A stretch of 64,000 bases of DNA from Primula veris (Eukaryota > Streptophyta > Magnoliopsida > Ericales > Primulaceae), in contig OY821741.1 of the NCBI GenBank assembly GCA_963682055.1, positions 11,691,697 through 11,755,696 on the forward strand, in the 5' to 3' direction. The notes beneath the pieces were generated by a model. It ran no database searches and had not been told where the DNA came from. It saw only the letters and a list, made by a program, of their open reading frames with translations. The position numbers and the translations under genes were made by a program. Positions 21,919 through 34,130 of this stretch are shown here, one piece after another (positions within the stretch are counted from its first letter, which is position 1; every line of letters begins with the position of its first letter).

Positions 21919-22153
21919 AAGGAGGCTGATTTGAAACGAAAGATTTCGACTAATCAAAGAGAAGCTGGGTCCTCGGTGGATGCTAATACTGCGAAAAAAC
22001 GAAAAGTTGTCGAAGATCTAACGTTTAAAAAGGAGCCAAGTCAGCAGTGTTGAACCAACGAAGAAAGCTAAGGTTAACAAGGCAGCGAAGAATTCGAGTG
22101 ATTTGCTGAGTTTAGACCCAAAAGTTTTAGCGGATATAGCAAAAGGAAAATTT
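21919..22153 (+). pseudogene. Extended old 3' coding remainder of the J gene, unit 2 only
   Basis: After the shared TAG the frame continues as in the other copies through the basic linker. It does not stop at the deletion junction: after 'AAGAATTCGA' (about 22092) it reads on through SSDLLSLDPKVLADIAKGK and ends near the poly-T tract. This is sequence the other units have lost, so unit 2 preserves an earlier form of the gene's 3' part. A small indel near 22040 breaks the frame. Confidence 0.6.
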
Positions 22154-22208
22154 AATACTTGTTTTAGTTTTTTTTTTTTTTTTTTTTGAAATGAAATACT
22201 TGTTTCAG
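22154..22208. repeat. Poly-T tract flanked by a 14-bp direct repeat
   Basis: AATACTTGTTTTAG (22154-22167), about 20 T, GAAATGA, then AATACTTGTTTCAG (22195-22208). This is the footprint expected of a tiny target-primed retro-insertion (poly-A tail in reverse orientation) with a target-site duplication, here differing at one base. Confidence 0.55.
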
Positions 22209-22990
22209 CTTGTTACTGCTTTAGTTGGAAGAGTTAAGAGTTGGTAAATTTTGTGACAATTAAGAGACATCAACATTCCATCATCAGTTAAAGTTTGACA
22301 TGAAATCATCAGATTTATAATTCCTTTTCTTTGCTGTGTTTTTTACGTATTGATATCTCTATTGTTAGATTTATTTATTAGATCCAACGACTTTGGTTGT
22401 CCAGTAAGGTTTTAATAATTATACATTTTCTTTCCAAGTTGGACTTAGTATTTTTAAAGAAATAGAGAAACAAGAAAATAATTTTAATTCATAAGTAATG
22501 ATAGTATCTTTCATACGAAAATAATTCTTTTCTTATGGACTAACGAAGTTGTTTTAATTTATATCAACAATATAAACGTTTTCCATTTGGGAATCTTTGT
22601 AAATTTGTCTAATTAAAACATTGGGTATATTTTCGGTGGTAACCTCTCAAACAATTTTTTTCTCTTTTTTTTTTTTGGGACCAATTTCGTCAAACTAAGT
22701 CGAGACATTAAAAGAAATAAATAAGAAAATTTCGGAAATTTGGGAAAAACTCGTAAAAACAAAAATAACTGGAAACCCCCAAAAACTGAAGGAGTGAGGG
22801 GGGACCCAAAAAGTGGTATAAGAAAGTTGAAAATTTTGAAAAACAAACAAAATAACTAAAAAAATGTAAGAAAAATAGAAAAGGACTAAAAAAAATCAGG
22901 AAACTCCATACTGTACATAAACCTTCGATAGATGGCAAAAATTTGGAATAAAATTATTAGTCATATGCGACGAGAGAAGTACTTGTTAGT
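22209..22990. other. Unit-2-specific intergenic DNA
   Basis: AT-rich sequence downstream of the J-gene remainder, with no match elsewhere in the window. Short open frames on the minus strand are low-complexity Phe/Leu runs and are not believed. It may be the old 3' untranslated region and spacer that units 1, 3 and 4 deleted. Confidence 0.4.
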
Positions 22991-23312
22991 CATCTATCAT
23001 GTATTATCAAGCCGCCACCCTTTCATACACATTACTTTTTAAATAACCTGTTGGAGGTTTCGATCAAGATGTATTCAAAGTACGTGTTTTTGACTTATTA
23101 ATGGAACTCCAGGCTTAAATATGTCGTTGAGAAAATCGGAGTTCAAGCTCAGTCACACTGAACTCCCATTTTCTGAACAACATATTTGACCCTCGAGTTC
23201 CATTAATAAGTCAAAAACACGACTTTGAATACATTTTGGTCGAAACCTCCAACGGGTTATTTAAAAAGCACTGTGTATGAAAGGGTGACGGCTTGATAAT
23301 ACATGATAAATG
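22991..23312. mobile_element. Foldback (MITE-like) element with ~155-bp inverted arms
   Basis: Left arm about 22991-23145 and right arm about 23158-23312 are near-perfect reverse complements (only scattered mismatches), separated by about 12 bp. Both outer ends begin 'CAT.TATCATGTATTATCAAGCC' on their own strand. No coding capacity, so it is either a non-autonomous foldback/MITE or an inverted duplication able to make a long hairpin RNA. No target duplication was identified. Confidence 0.8.
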
Positions 23313-24170
23313 TGTGAATGTTATAGACGTTTGGAGTGGGAACTATTAGACTTTCTTCTATGTTATGGTTGAAGCTCTTACCTTGCGTATATCTTGAATA
23401 CAAAGCAGAATGGTATTCACTCATATTTCAATTTGATAACGGAGAATTTATAGAGTTAAAAGAATTTGAAATGATGACCATAAGAGATCGCCACAATCGT
23501 TAAATATATTAGAATCCGTAGTTCATGGAAAGACTAGATCGTTACTTGGATTACTTGAAAGTTTAATAGCCCGAAAAACTGTCTAACTATACTTGTGACA
23601 TAGATAATTTTGGAAACGTTAAGTCTTATGTTTGGCCTGAAAACTTATGGTTGTATTTTATTGTTGTGGTCCAAATTTTTATAAAAGTTTTCTCTTTAAA
23701 AAAACACATGAAACGAACATTTAACGAGTCAAATTGAGTCCGTTCACTAGCTTTCGTATGATAGATTGTTATATTTACTTTTTAATGTTAGACGACAATA
23801 TGATTATTTAAAATACTTACATTATTATAAAATACCAAATTATATTCATCTCAATAATGTTAACCAAACAATTTGGTTTGCATAATCTTAGTTGTTTGAC
23901 TCGTGAGAAAGACCTTGGTATTTTCTTTTCAAACAAATTAAACTGCAATTCACAGGCAAATCAGTTAGAAAGTTTAACGTAAATGACAAATAAGAGTTAA
24001 CACTTTCTAACTGACATATCCACAAGAACATAAGTAGGTGGTTTTTGTCATTATCTATTGAGCTAAATATAAAAGCTTTAAAATGAGTTTTTGTAAGCAT
24101 AAAACTAGACTTTCATCTACATAAGTCTGATTTTTACATCCTCAACCGTTACAATATGGGCACCTCTTTT
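23313..24170. repeat. Diverged single sub-repeat, unit 2
   Basis: A strongly diverged relative of the ~1.4 kb sub-repeat. Recognisable blocks are 'AAGAGATCGCCACAATCGTT' near 23482, 'CAATTTGGTTTGCATAATCTTAG' -type sequence near 23870 and 'AACGTAAATGACAAATAAGAG' -type sequence near 23978. It is shorter than the sub-repeats of the other units and occurs once, so it may show the arrangement before triplication. Confidence 0.6.
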
Positions 24171-25018
24171 AGTGAATTTGTCCAGCTAATACATCTCTAA
24201 ATCCAACTCAGAAAATATCAAATTTGTCGTGTCCAAAAAGAAAAAAAGGGTCCGTTACAGAAGCATGAACCTAATTGACATAGTATTAATGATATATCAA
24301 CCCATTGTTTTGACCATCTTTTAAGTAGTTGGCAGTTTTACTTTTTGATTATATGGATTTATAAATACTTATACTGACATATCAATAACGTGGACAGTCA
24401 ATTTATTTCCACTCTATATATCTAGAGACTATTTATAATAGTCATGTACATTTACCAAAATGACTGATTTTTAAAAAGTGCATTAAACATGACAAATATA
24501 AATGCCAGCATCATTTAAGACTTCTTATACTAATGTTGTACATTATTACCAAAATTTTAAAACAATTAAGGAAACATGTATATTAAAGAACTACAATGAA
24601 TATATATATGAATTCAAGATACTTTAGGAAACATGTACAAGTTAGAAGTTTGATTTAGATGGGGACATGTTTTCTAAGATGCTTGTGCATAATCAAATGA
24701 ATCGAGTATATGTGATAATGACAAATCAATCTTAAAAAAATATTGATTGATAACTCCGGTCTACTTAACAATGAGCTATAAACCCGTGAATTAAGATTAA
24801 AAAAACTTCTCGTTTTACCTTTATAAGCTGAGTAAATCAAAGCAGTGAGACAATTTGTTGGTCTCCATCACGACAACTGTTTTTTTTTATTATGATAATC
24901 ATAGCGGTCCAAGTAGTCAATAGAGAAAAATGTAAAATAAATCACGATTACATTTACGTGTTTTGTTGATAGTCGTTTCATATGAATTCCTGCCTATCAC
25001 TTCAAAATGGAATGCTTT
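24171..25018. repeat. Unit tail, copy before the CACTA element
   Basis: Diverged copy of the tail seen at about 39000-39885, 50065-50945 and 61120-62005. It ends with the block 'TATCACTTCAAAATG' directly before the CACTA insertion. No gene is seen. Confidence 0.7.
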
Positions 25019-25129
25019 CACTACACCAAATCATCAATTTTGGAACACTTTGTACTTTTTACCATGGAACACTTTCTAGCCGTACCTAGCAATCGGAACG
25101 AATTTAATGTGTTCCGGTTGTAAAAAAGC

Positions 25130-25360
25130 ATCCCAAAAAATAATATCATATTTATTTTAACAAAGTAATTATTTAGGAACACCTAATAACATTCAAACTA
25201 AGTAATTATTTAGGAACACATAATAACGTTCCAACTAACGTTTCAAAAAATAATATCATATTTATTTTAACAAAGTAATTATTTAGGAATATCTAATAAC
25301 ATTCCAACTAAGTAATTATTTAGGACCATCTATTAGCGTTCCAACTAATGTTCCGACATG
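25130..25360. repeat. CACTA subterminal repeats
   Basis: About four copies of a block 'AAGTAATTATTTAGGA' plus 'CTAATAACATTCCAACT', and two copies of a longer block starting 'AAAAAATAATATCATATTT'. Such clustered subterminal motifs are the transposase-binding regions of CACTA elements. Confidence 0.75.
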
Positions 25361-27400
25361 TATAACTCACATGTCCATTTAGTAAAAAGTTACCGGCTAA
25401 TAAATTCTACACTTAATTTCTCATTCTTTTTTAAGAAAAAAATGACATATATATAGCGTACTCCTAGTAATTGAACCATAAACTGAACCTAAAGTTCAAA
25501 GCATCCTTTTAATAATAGTAACTAAACAGATGATGGCATTATTTTTAATCCTAAATTACACATTACACATAAAATGCACCATAAGTCTCTCATTTGAATA
25601 TAGCTGCCATATTAAATTATTTATGTTTATTTTTCATGTTTTCTATATTAGTATCGGTATCTATTCATTTATTAATTCAGAATATAACAATGGGCTCATA
25701 TATATACTTGTTTTAGAACAAAATTTAATTAAGTTATGAGCAAATTTTAAAATCTGAAATCACCTGTGTACATAAATATGAAATGGGTAAATAAAGAAAA
25801 GTGAAAAAGTAATAGAATGAGTATAATGTGAAAAATATAAATACAAATTAATTATTTAATATATATACATGTATATACGTGCATATAGATTTGTGGGGGG
25901 AATATGTACAATAGTAGTGTGGGCATAAAGACCTTAAAGTTAACTTGTTATATAATATAATTATATAAGTACGAAAGGGTGTATGGATAGTATCATTTTT
26001 TTTAAGTAAGTTTTAATTACCATAAGAGTTCCACACGAATCAAAATTTCCAAATTATACATTTCTCTGTGTTTATTACTCGGTAAAATTGCAGGCGCGAA
26101 TTAGAGAGAGTATTTTTCCCACGTTCTTAGAGGTTAACTTCGTGCTTATCTCAATCATAAATCACGTAAGTGGTAACAAGTCCACGTCTATCTGCTCCCT
26201 CCTCATCGCGATCTGTTCATTGACGCTGCGGAGACTTGTTTATTCTATCTGGTTAGTTTTCTGACTTTGTCTAATTAACACAGTACGGTTTGATTCTTTT
26301 ATATTATGTCTATTTATATCTATACTTCTTATATTTCCTCATCTATAATTGAATAACACATAGTATCAGCCAATTTCTATCAAATTTGTATAAGATTGGA
26401 TTCTAGGGTTTTCTTTCTTTAATAATATTGTGATACAATTGGGTGATTGTGTTTGGTTTGTTTGCAAATTTTATTATAACAAATTGTTAGATTTTTTAGT
26501 CCCACTATTTTTATTCATTTTAATTACAGTTTAAATATGTAGTTCGAGTTCGACATAATACCGTGCTTAAGTGTTCATCTGTTAGCCGGTTTTTTTATTT
26601 ATTTCATGTCCGTTATAGTGTTGTTCTTTGTCCAAGCTTCCAGTGTTGGGATATAGTTGAAGAAGTATAATAATAACAGGGTTAAAAAGTTGAATTTACT
26701 TTTTGGGATTGGCTTGAACACGTACTAAAATTGAACAACAACTAGTAATTGAATAGAAAAATGGATTATGTGCTTAATAGTTGGGCTCATTTTTAGTATT
26801 AAGCGTGGTTTTTATAACATCGGGGTAGCATATGAAATATAGTGTTTGCCCCAAATAGTTTTAGTTTGTTATGTGTTTAATAACATTATATTGGATATAA
26901 ATTTCGTAGAAGTTCCTTCTTTCTCCTAATACCATCAACTCTCCCTTTCCCTCATATCTTTCGTTAACTTTATTTTTATTTTGAAAATCTTTCTAGCTTA
27001 ACACGAGCATGCTCCTAAGATGGCGTAGCTACGAAACTCAGATACGCCCACGATTTAAACTCTGGGTTGATAGATTCTGCTATGATATTTAGGTAATAGT
27101 GTTTAAGGTTTTATACTTATTTTCATAAATCTAGTTTCATTTTTCTCCTAGCTCTAGTTCTTATTTGGTAATTGACTACAGAGGTCACTAACTTTTTTGA
27201 AATGTAACCTTTTTTAAAAATTGTGTGGATTATTATCTGACTATCTAATGGAGAAAAATACTAGAATAACTACATTGGCACACATTTAGCCTTAGCTATG
27301 TTGGATTCGCTTAGACGGTATAAATAAGCCACTTGTATTTGTTTTTTTCTAATGTTTTTTTTTTTTGTCATAAAGATTTTAGACAAAATAATAAATAATA
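25361..27400 (+). other. CACTA 5' non-coding region
   Basis: AT-rich DNA between the subterminal repeats and the transposase start. The GC-richer patch at about 26090-26240 could be an untranslated first exon, but I cannot fix a promoter or a splice pattern. No protein-coding gene is seen. Confidence 0.45.
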
Positions 27401-30400
27401 ATGTCGTTGGACAAATCATGGATGAGCAAAAGGGGACTCCAGATTATATCATAGGCGTTCAACAATTTATTGAATTTGTTCATAAAAATTCAAATGGGCG
27501 GACACATTTTCCATGCCCATGTAACCGCTGTGAGAACTCGAGGAGGTAAATTGACGTAGATGTAATTAACCTTCATTTACTACAACATGGTATGCAAGAA
27601 AATTATGTGGCATGAACACATCATGGAGAAAAAAACAGAGATATAGGAGGAAATGTAAGGCACATGATTGATGAAACACCCTCTGAAGAATCAAACTTAC
27701 CTAGACTAGAAGAGCTCATGAACAATGTATATGATATTCATATGACAGAGAAAGAAAATGCACTTGATGATGTGATTGGAGATGACGTGGGAGAGGATAT
27801 AGTTGTTGAACCCCATATACAAGAGAGCAAAAATTACAAGAAATTTAGAGATATGGCATTTCAACCTTTGTATGCGGGTTGTCCTAATGGAAATACCACG
27901 TTGTCCACCATTATAGAGCTGCAAAATTTGAAGTCACATTTCGGATGGACAAGCACCAGTGTAACTGCATTACTAGAGTGGCTAGAGGGCTTGTTCACCG
28001 AATGCAAACTTTACAAAAATTATCCTAATATGAAAAACCAAATTAAAGAGCTGGGAATGGAATGTCAAACCATTCATGCATGCATAAATGGTTGCATTCT
28101 ATATAGGAAAGAGCACGAACATCGCCATACTTGCCCAAAATGTGGAGCGAGTCGGTATAAGATATTTCTGAGAAATAAGACAAAGAAAAAGAAATCTTTT
28201 AAACAAGAACCTTCTAAGCTTGTGAAATATTTCCCCTTAATTCCTAGGTTAAAAAGATTCTTTAGTATTCCATGGATTGCAGAGGCAATGACTTGGCACC
28301 AAAACGCAAAGAGTGATGGAAATCTCATGAGACATCCTTGTGACTCACCTCAATGGAATTCGGTCAAAATTAATTGGCCTGAGTTTGCTTCAGATTCTAG
28401 GAACTTACTATTTGCAATATCAACTGATGGTTTTAACCCACATGGAACTATGAATAACAATCATAGTTGCTGGCCTGTGATTTTAGCACCACTAAATCTT
28501 CCACCATCGTTGTGCATGAAAAAAGAGTTCTCTCTCCTGACATTACTAATCTCTGGAAAAAAAGGGCCAGGAAATAAAATTGATGTATTTTTGGAACTTT
28601 TAGTAGATGATCTGAAAGAGCTGTGGTTTAAAGGCGTACAAACATGGGATGCATTTACTAAGAAAACATTTAACATGAGGGCAATGCTGCTTTGGGGTGT
28701 CCATGACTTTCCAGCTTATGGAAACCTTTCAGATTGCACTGTTCATGGATATAAAGCTTGTCCGGTTTGTGCCGATGATATCGTCTCCTCGCGACTTGGA
28801 GACTCTACTAAAATATATTATCATGGATACCGAAGATTTTTGAACTCTGATCACAAGTTCAGGAGTAATAGAAGATTCAATAAAACACTTGAACAACTAC
28901 CCCCTCCATATCGATTATCAGGGGAAGAGGTTGAACAAAAGATAGCAAAAGTTCTTGCAAGTAATGAAAGGAAACGGTTAAATAAAGTTACTCGTGGAAA
29001 GTGTAAAAGGCAAGGTAAGATTGGAGAAAATGACAATTCTGAAGATGAGTCAACTCTTGCCGCACCATGGTCAAGAAGGTCTATTTTGTTTGATTTTCCT
29101 TATTGGAAAACTCTTGAAGTGAGACATAACATTGACGTGATGCACACTGAGAAAAATATAACAGAGTACTTATTGAACTTGTTGATGGGTGTGAAAAAAA
29201 AGACTAAGGATGGAATACAAGGTCGGAAAGAAATGAATAAATTAGGAGTTAAGAAAAAGTTGTGGATGGTTAAAGATGGAGAAACCGGAAAAATGTCGAT
29301 TCCAAAAGCATCTTACGTCTTAACAAATGAGGAAAAACGACAGTTTTGTCAAACTTTAAAAGATCTAAAGTTGCCTACAAATTTCTCCTCAAATTTGAGT
29401 AATTGTGTTAGCATCGATCCTCCAGAGCTAAAAGGGCTCAAGTCACATGACTATCACGTGATAATGGAACATTTTTTTCCCCTACTATTTAGGCATTCTT
29501 TTCACAAGAATAAAGATATTAGAAATGCAATTCAACGAATTAGCTTATTTTTCAAGATTTTATGTGCTAAGGTGATCAATAAAAAAGAGCTCGAGCTTGC
29601 AAAACGAGCATTGGTTGAGGCAATGTGCATTCTTGAAAAAGATTTTCCACCTTCTTTCTTCGTTATAAGTGTGCATTGTATGGTTCATCTCACCGATGAA
29701 GCCTTATTGTGTGGCCCAGTAAAATTCCGATGGATGTACCCATTTGAAAGGTGCATACTTATTTTTTGTTCTTTGTATGCACGTATAGCACTTAATTCTA
29801 ATTTATTGATGATATTAATCTTTAAAATCCAATTTTGAAAGATTAATGAAAGTGTACAAGGAATATACCCTTAATAAGCAATACATAGAAGGGTCAATAG
29901 CCGAGGCTTACCTTGTAGACGAAGCTGCCATGTTTTGTATGGAGTATATGCCAAACGCAAATATGAGGGGTTACAAAGCCGGTTGAGAAGATTGGCTGGA
30001 TGAGAGTGTTGACTTTACAGATGAACAATCATTTGGAATTGGGGAAACCTTTCAGCTGAACCACGTTCAGTTTGAGCAAGTACGCCGATGGATTTTAAAT
30101 CGACTCGCAAACTCTGATAAATTAAATGAATGGGAAAAGTAAGTGTGCATTGCTACAAGTTGTATTTTACAAATAGTGTTTTTTTTAACGTGGATGACCT
30201 GATGTGACACTACATGTAGAAAATATAATGGTTACTTCTCAACTCGGGATCAAGCCGCTGGTCGGAGAGGAAACGCAACTGTTAAAGAATTCATTCATTG
30301 GCTGTGTGATGAGGTATATCTAGTGTTATTTATTGTTATACTTAGTAGTGAATTTCTGCTTATAAAGTTGATTTTTATTTTCATAGCAGTTGTTGGATGC

Positions 30401-30978
30401 AAAGCAAACTAATGCAATGATATGGAGATTAGCCAAGGGTCCACTACATAAAGCAAAGAGATTCACAAAGTATCGTGTTAATGGTTTCATATTCTCTCCT
30501 AATTCTTCGGAACAATGTTTGGTAACTCAGGACAGCGGAGTGTCGATGGAAGCATATTCTCTTTTTGTTTCTGGTAGAAAAGACAAAAATCCGAAGGAAG
30601 ATAAGATGACCTTTTATGGAGTTATTAGAGAGATATTAGAGTTGGACTATATAGATTTTAAAGAGATGGTTTTTTATTGTGATTGGGTGAAAGTGGAAGA
30701 CTCTAAAAATGGTTCTAAGGTTGATTCACTTTGGAACCACGTGATGGTAAATTTAAAAAACCTTAAGAATAAGGAACGAGTTGATGAGGATCCGTTCATT
30801 TTAGCTCAAGAAGCAGTGGCAATTTTTTACTCTAAAAATTATAAAGATGATGGGTGGCATGTGGTTTTAAATGCACCGAAGATTGACTAAGGAAGTTGAC
30901 AAACTAGACATTCCAACAGACTATCAATCTTGTTTGAAGGACAACCCCGTCATAAAGAATTTGTTGATATTTGATTAG
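27401..30978 (+). pseudogene. TNP2-like CACTA transposase (Transposase_21), disrupted
   Basis: The likely start is 27401 (MSLDKSWMSK), the family's N-terminal Transpos_assoc domain, with a frameshift near 27428 and in-frame stops at 27547 (TAA) and 27613 (TGA). A long open stretch (27664-29750) then covers the TNP2/Transposase_21 core, with cysteine pairs such as C-P-K-C and C-P-V-C and the DVMHTEKN motif. GT..AG introns are inferred at 29751-29841, 30139-30219 and 30314-30386; splicing them joins the frame. Exon 2 has a stop at 29984 (TGA). The last exon (from 30387) encodes a DUF4216-like domain and has a frameshift near 30885. The family catalyses cut-and-paste excision; this copy cannot. 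Confidence 0.87.
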
Positions 30979-31363
30979 TGAATTTTACTACGGTTTTTTT
31001 TAATGTGCTCTAACTTTGTTTTTATTTTAGAAAATATTAGTGATTTAATGATGTTTGAACATACAGTTTGTTTTTCCAATTTTTCATGATTTTTAATGGC
31101 TTGAGATGCTATAGTTTTACTTGTGTGATAGTTTTTTTCACCACATTTTGTATTATCCTTGGCCTTGTTCTGGGATTAAGTATTTAAAGGTGGTCTACTT
31201 TGATTTGAGTTGCTATTTGTCTTTGGTAATAATTTATTGTTTTAACTTATTTTGTCTTACATTGTTGTCACTGTTTAATTCTTCTACTGGTTTAAGTCTA
31301 TTTATACATCATGCTTTACAATTATTAACTTGATATATATGAACATAATTTCTTTCAGATGCA

Positions 31364-33602
31364 ATGTCTTCTAGTGATGGCGACCTATCGGAACATGATG
31401 AACACGATGACCTGGCACCCGAGGTTAACAAACAACGTGCAGATAGAAATTTTGTTATGTTCAATCGTCATGGGGAAGCAGTTGGACCCAATGGAACTCG
31501 CTTTAAGGCTAAAGTTGGTAAATATGTGACTACCTATGTGCCTATTAGCTATACTAGTTGGTTAAAGGTAGAACAAAGACATAAGGATGATGTTTGGAAT
31601 GAAATAGTGGTAAGAGAAAAAAATCTCATCAACTCTTATTGTTTTTTTAATGAGGGTTTTTAGTAATTGTTAGAATATAAATAATACTATGTTTGTGTGC
31701 AGAAAAAATTTAATGTACCAGGTTATCTAAGAGAAAGTATTGAAAAATCAATGCCAAGTGCTTTCCGAAAACTAAAGTCGAGTCTAAGAAAGAGTCATTT
31801 GGACGTTCATATCACTTTAGAGGCGAAAATGGTGAATATTCCTAAGGGGATTGCGAAGGATGATTGGGAGAAATTTTGTATCTATGAGTCTAGTGGCGAA
31901 CAAATAGAGCGAAGAGCTAAAGTTGTTAAAAGTAAAAATGTAGTTTGTACGGGCATACCGGCGGGCGAAAAAGCGCAGCAATGGTTGAGTATGACATGGT
32001 ACTTTTCCAATACGATTAATCTGATTTCTGCTATAGTTGTGTTATGACATGAAACTAATAATTGAAGTAACTATTTTATGTTATTTAGGCTAAAAAACGA
32101 GGTAATGTTGTGTCACGAAGTGAGGTGTGGATTGAAACTCATACAAGAAAGAATCGAACTCCACTGCCTAGTGTTCAACCATTTTTAGTAAGTTTAAGAA
32201 TAAAGTTTCACATAATTAATTATTCAGACATTTTTATAGTATATTTGAACCCTTTGCAATTTTTTTATAGTATATATAAACCCTTTGCAATTTTGGATAA
32301 GGTTTTTGTTTTAAAAAAAAAACGAATGACTTTTTTATAATATATTTAAACCCTTTGCAATTTTTTTTTATCAATGTAGACATCATGATTAATATTACAG
32401 TAGCAAGTTCAAGCAAAAAGTCGATGAAGGTAAAGAAAGTGCAGAAAACAACATTGGTGTTCATCCTTTGTCGATCGATGACGATCCATTGACTCAAGTT
32501 TTTGGCAAGAAAGCTAAGGGTTTGCCAGGTGTTGGGAGTTTTGTTTCTACGAGTAAGTACAACGCCGTTCTTCATTCTCATATTATGAACTCGGAAGAAA
32601 GTAAACAGAAAAAGAGTTTGGAGAAAAAGACAAATAAAATAAATACACCACCGGATCTTGCTTGTGGTTCTCGTAAGGTTAGACATTATTTGTTTGGGTT
32701 AGATATTCTTGTTTATGAATAAACTACTAAAATACAATTTTTATAATTGTTTCTACCAATCATCGTTTCTCTCTCTTATTAAAAGAAGTCTTGTTTTTCA
32801 TTCTGCGGTTAGATTTTTATATATAGAAAATTTATGAACGTGGATAGTGAATAGCCAAAGTACCATTGCAGGGTACTCCATGCAGTTTTCTAACACCACG
32901 TGATATTACTTAATCAAAGGCACTAGTTTATCAGTTTTTTTATAGATTATTTATTGTAGTGTGGCTAAGAGCTGACAGCTTGCCTTTTCTTTTGTCAAAG
33001 TATTGCTACTATTTTTTAACTTTTTACGAATGTTGTACTGTAATTGTAATGTTGAAAAGTAATTTATATACTTTTATAGCAATATAATATGATATGAGAT
33101 AGAATAATAATTCTGATGTTCCTTACTATTTTTAACCCGTACACAGGTGAAAAGCAGGCCATCTAAACGTATTTTTGCACCTAAGGTAGCAACTATGCCC
33201 ATACATGAGATAGCACATATGCCCACGCCTCAAGGAGCTAGTAAGTCATCAACAGATTTGCCCCATATGATGAAAAAAACAAGCAAGTCAAACTCGAGAA
33301 AAGCAGATAGATCTAAATCGACACCCATTGAACCAACCCCATTCAGGTGGTGTGAGTTGCTTAATTGGGATAATGATGTTGTTGCAATCGCAGAGGAAGT
33401 TACTGATTTAAATCATAAAGGGACTTGTCACAATTATAGTCTAAAGGAGTATGAAATGAAGGTCAGCATGCCTATTAAAAAGATTTACTCCGCAAAACTT
33501 TACAAGGCAACTCCTGATGCAAAGACAATTAACGAAGTCGGGCTTGGAGACTATTTTGTTTGGCCAAAATCGCACATCAATTTCGTGGAAGAAAAGAATT
33601 GA
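31364..33602 (+). pseudogene. Second CACTA gene, Transposase_24/tnpA-like, multi-exon
   Basis: Exons inferred from splice signals: 31364-31609, 31703-about 31998, 32089-32187, 32401-32677 and 33147-33602. The product starts MSSSDGDLSEHDEHDDL and contains the family blocks TSWLKVEQRHKDDVW, SRSEVWIETHTRK and PLTQVFGKK, typical of the Transposase_24/PTTA group that accompanies TNP2 in plant CACTA elements and binds element DNA. The exon 1-2 and exon 4-5 joins keep frame. The joins at exons 2-3 and 3-4 do not with canonical sites, so this copy is probably damaged or my boundaries are off. No start other than 31364 fits. Confidence 0.7.
32205..32372. repeat. AT-rich tandem repeat in a CACTA intron
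   Basis: Three imperfect copies of a block reading TTTTTATAGTATAT..AACCCTTTGCAATTTT within the third inferred intron of the second CACTA gene. Probably replication slippage; no function is apparent. Confidence 0.6.
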
Positions 33603-34130
33603 CTCTGTAAGTATTTTTTTTAATTATACTTATATTACTATATCAAAGATATTGCTAGCAGAATCTAGTATGAGGAGTTGTATGGTGTTGGTATCTGCTA
33701 TTTTTTTTATAAACTAACATTTTAAAATAATTTTCTGATTCATACCATCCAAATTTTATTTAAGTTTTTAATTTTGTTGCTTGTATAAGATTTTTATATT
33801 TGCTATATGTATATGCAGGGCCGAGACATATGGCGAAGGTGACATCGATTGCTTGATTGGACACAAGTTTCGTTTTTTTTTCAATTGTTAGACGGTTTTT
33901 AGCATGACATCAAGATTGTGATATTTGCATTTTTTTTTTTAGTTTTTGTTGTTATGGGGATTTCGTTTATGCAGTTTAAACAATTTATGTTCATTTCAGT
34001 TTCAAGACGAATGGAGTATGTATATAAATTAGTGGTTTAATTATGGCAATGTTAAAATTTGAAATCCAATTACTGTTTGTTAACCGTTGAGATTTGGATA
34101 AATATGAGCAATTTCAAAATGTTTTTTCCC
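33603..34130. other. CACTA 3' non-coding region, truncated
   Basis: AT-rich sequence after the last recognised exon. The subterminal repeats and terminal inverted repeat expected here are absent. Unit DNA resumes at 34131 with TTACGAAATAATGAAC, equivalent to 39070. Confidence 0.55.

Larger units (their letters stand above)
25019..34130 (+). mobile_element. CACTA (En/Spm) DNA transposon, right end lost
   Basis: The left end begins CACTACACCAAAT, the diagnostic CACTA terminus, preceded by TTT (25016-25018) as the likely 3-bp target copy. Subterminal repeats follow, then a TNP2-type transposase gene and a second Transposase_24-like gene, both on the plus strand, as in plant En/Spm elements. No inverted TTTGGTGTAGTG end is found before unit sequence returns at 34131, so the right terminus is deleted. 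Both genes carry lesions. The element is about 9.1 kb as it stands. Confidence 0.88.

Noticed and set aside
22613..22938. Overlapping 76-77-codon minus-strand frames rich in Phe/Ser/Leu.
   Set aside because: Low-complexity purine-rich plus strand read backwards; no homology signal.
34020..34035. TAGTG near 34030 considered as the right CACTA terminus.
   Set aside because: The adjoining bases do not mirror CACTACACCAAA, there is no matching 3-bp target copy, and about 100 bp of non-unit DNA follow.
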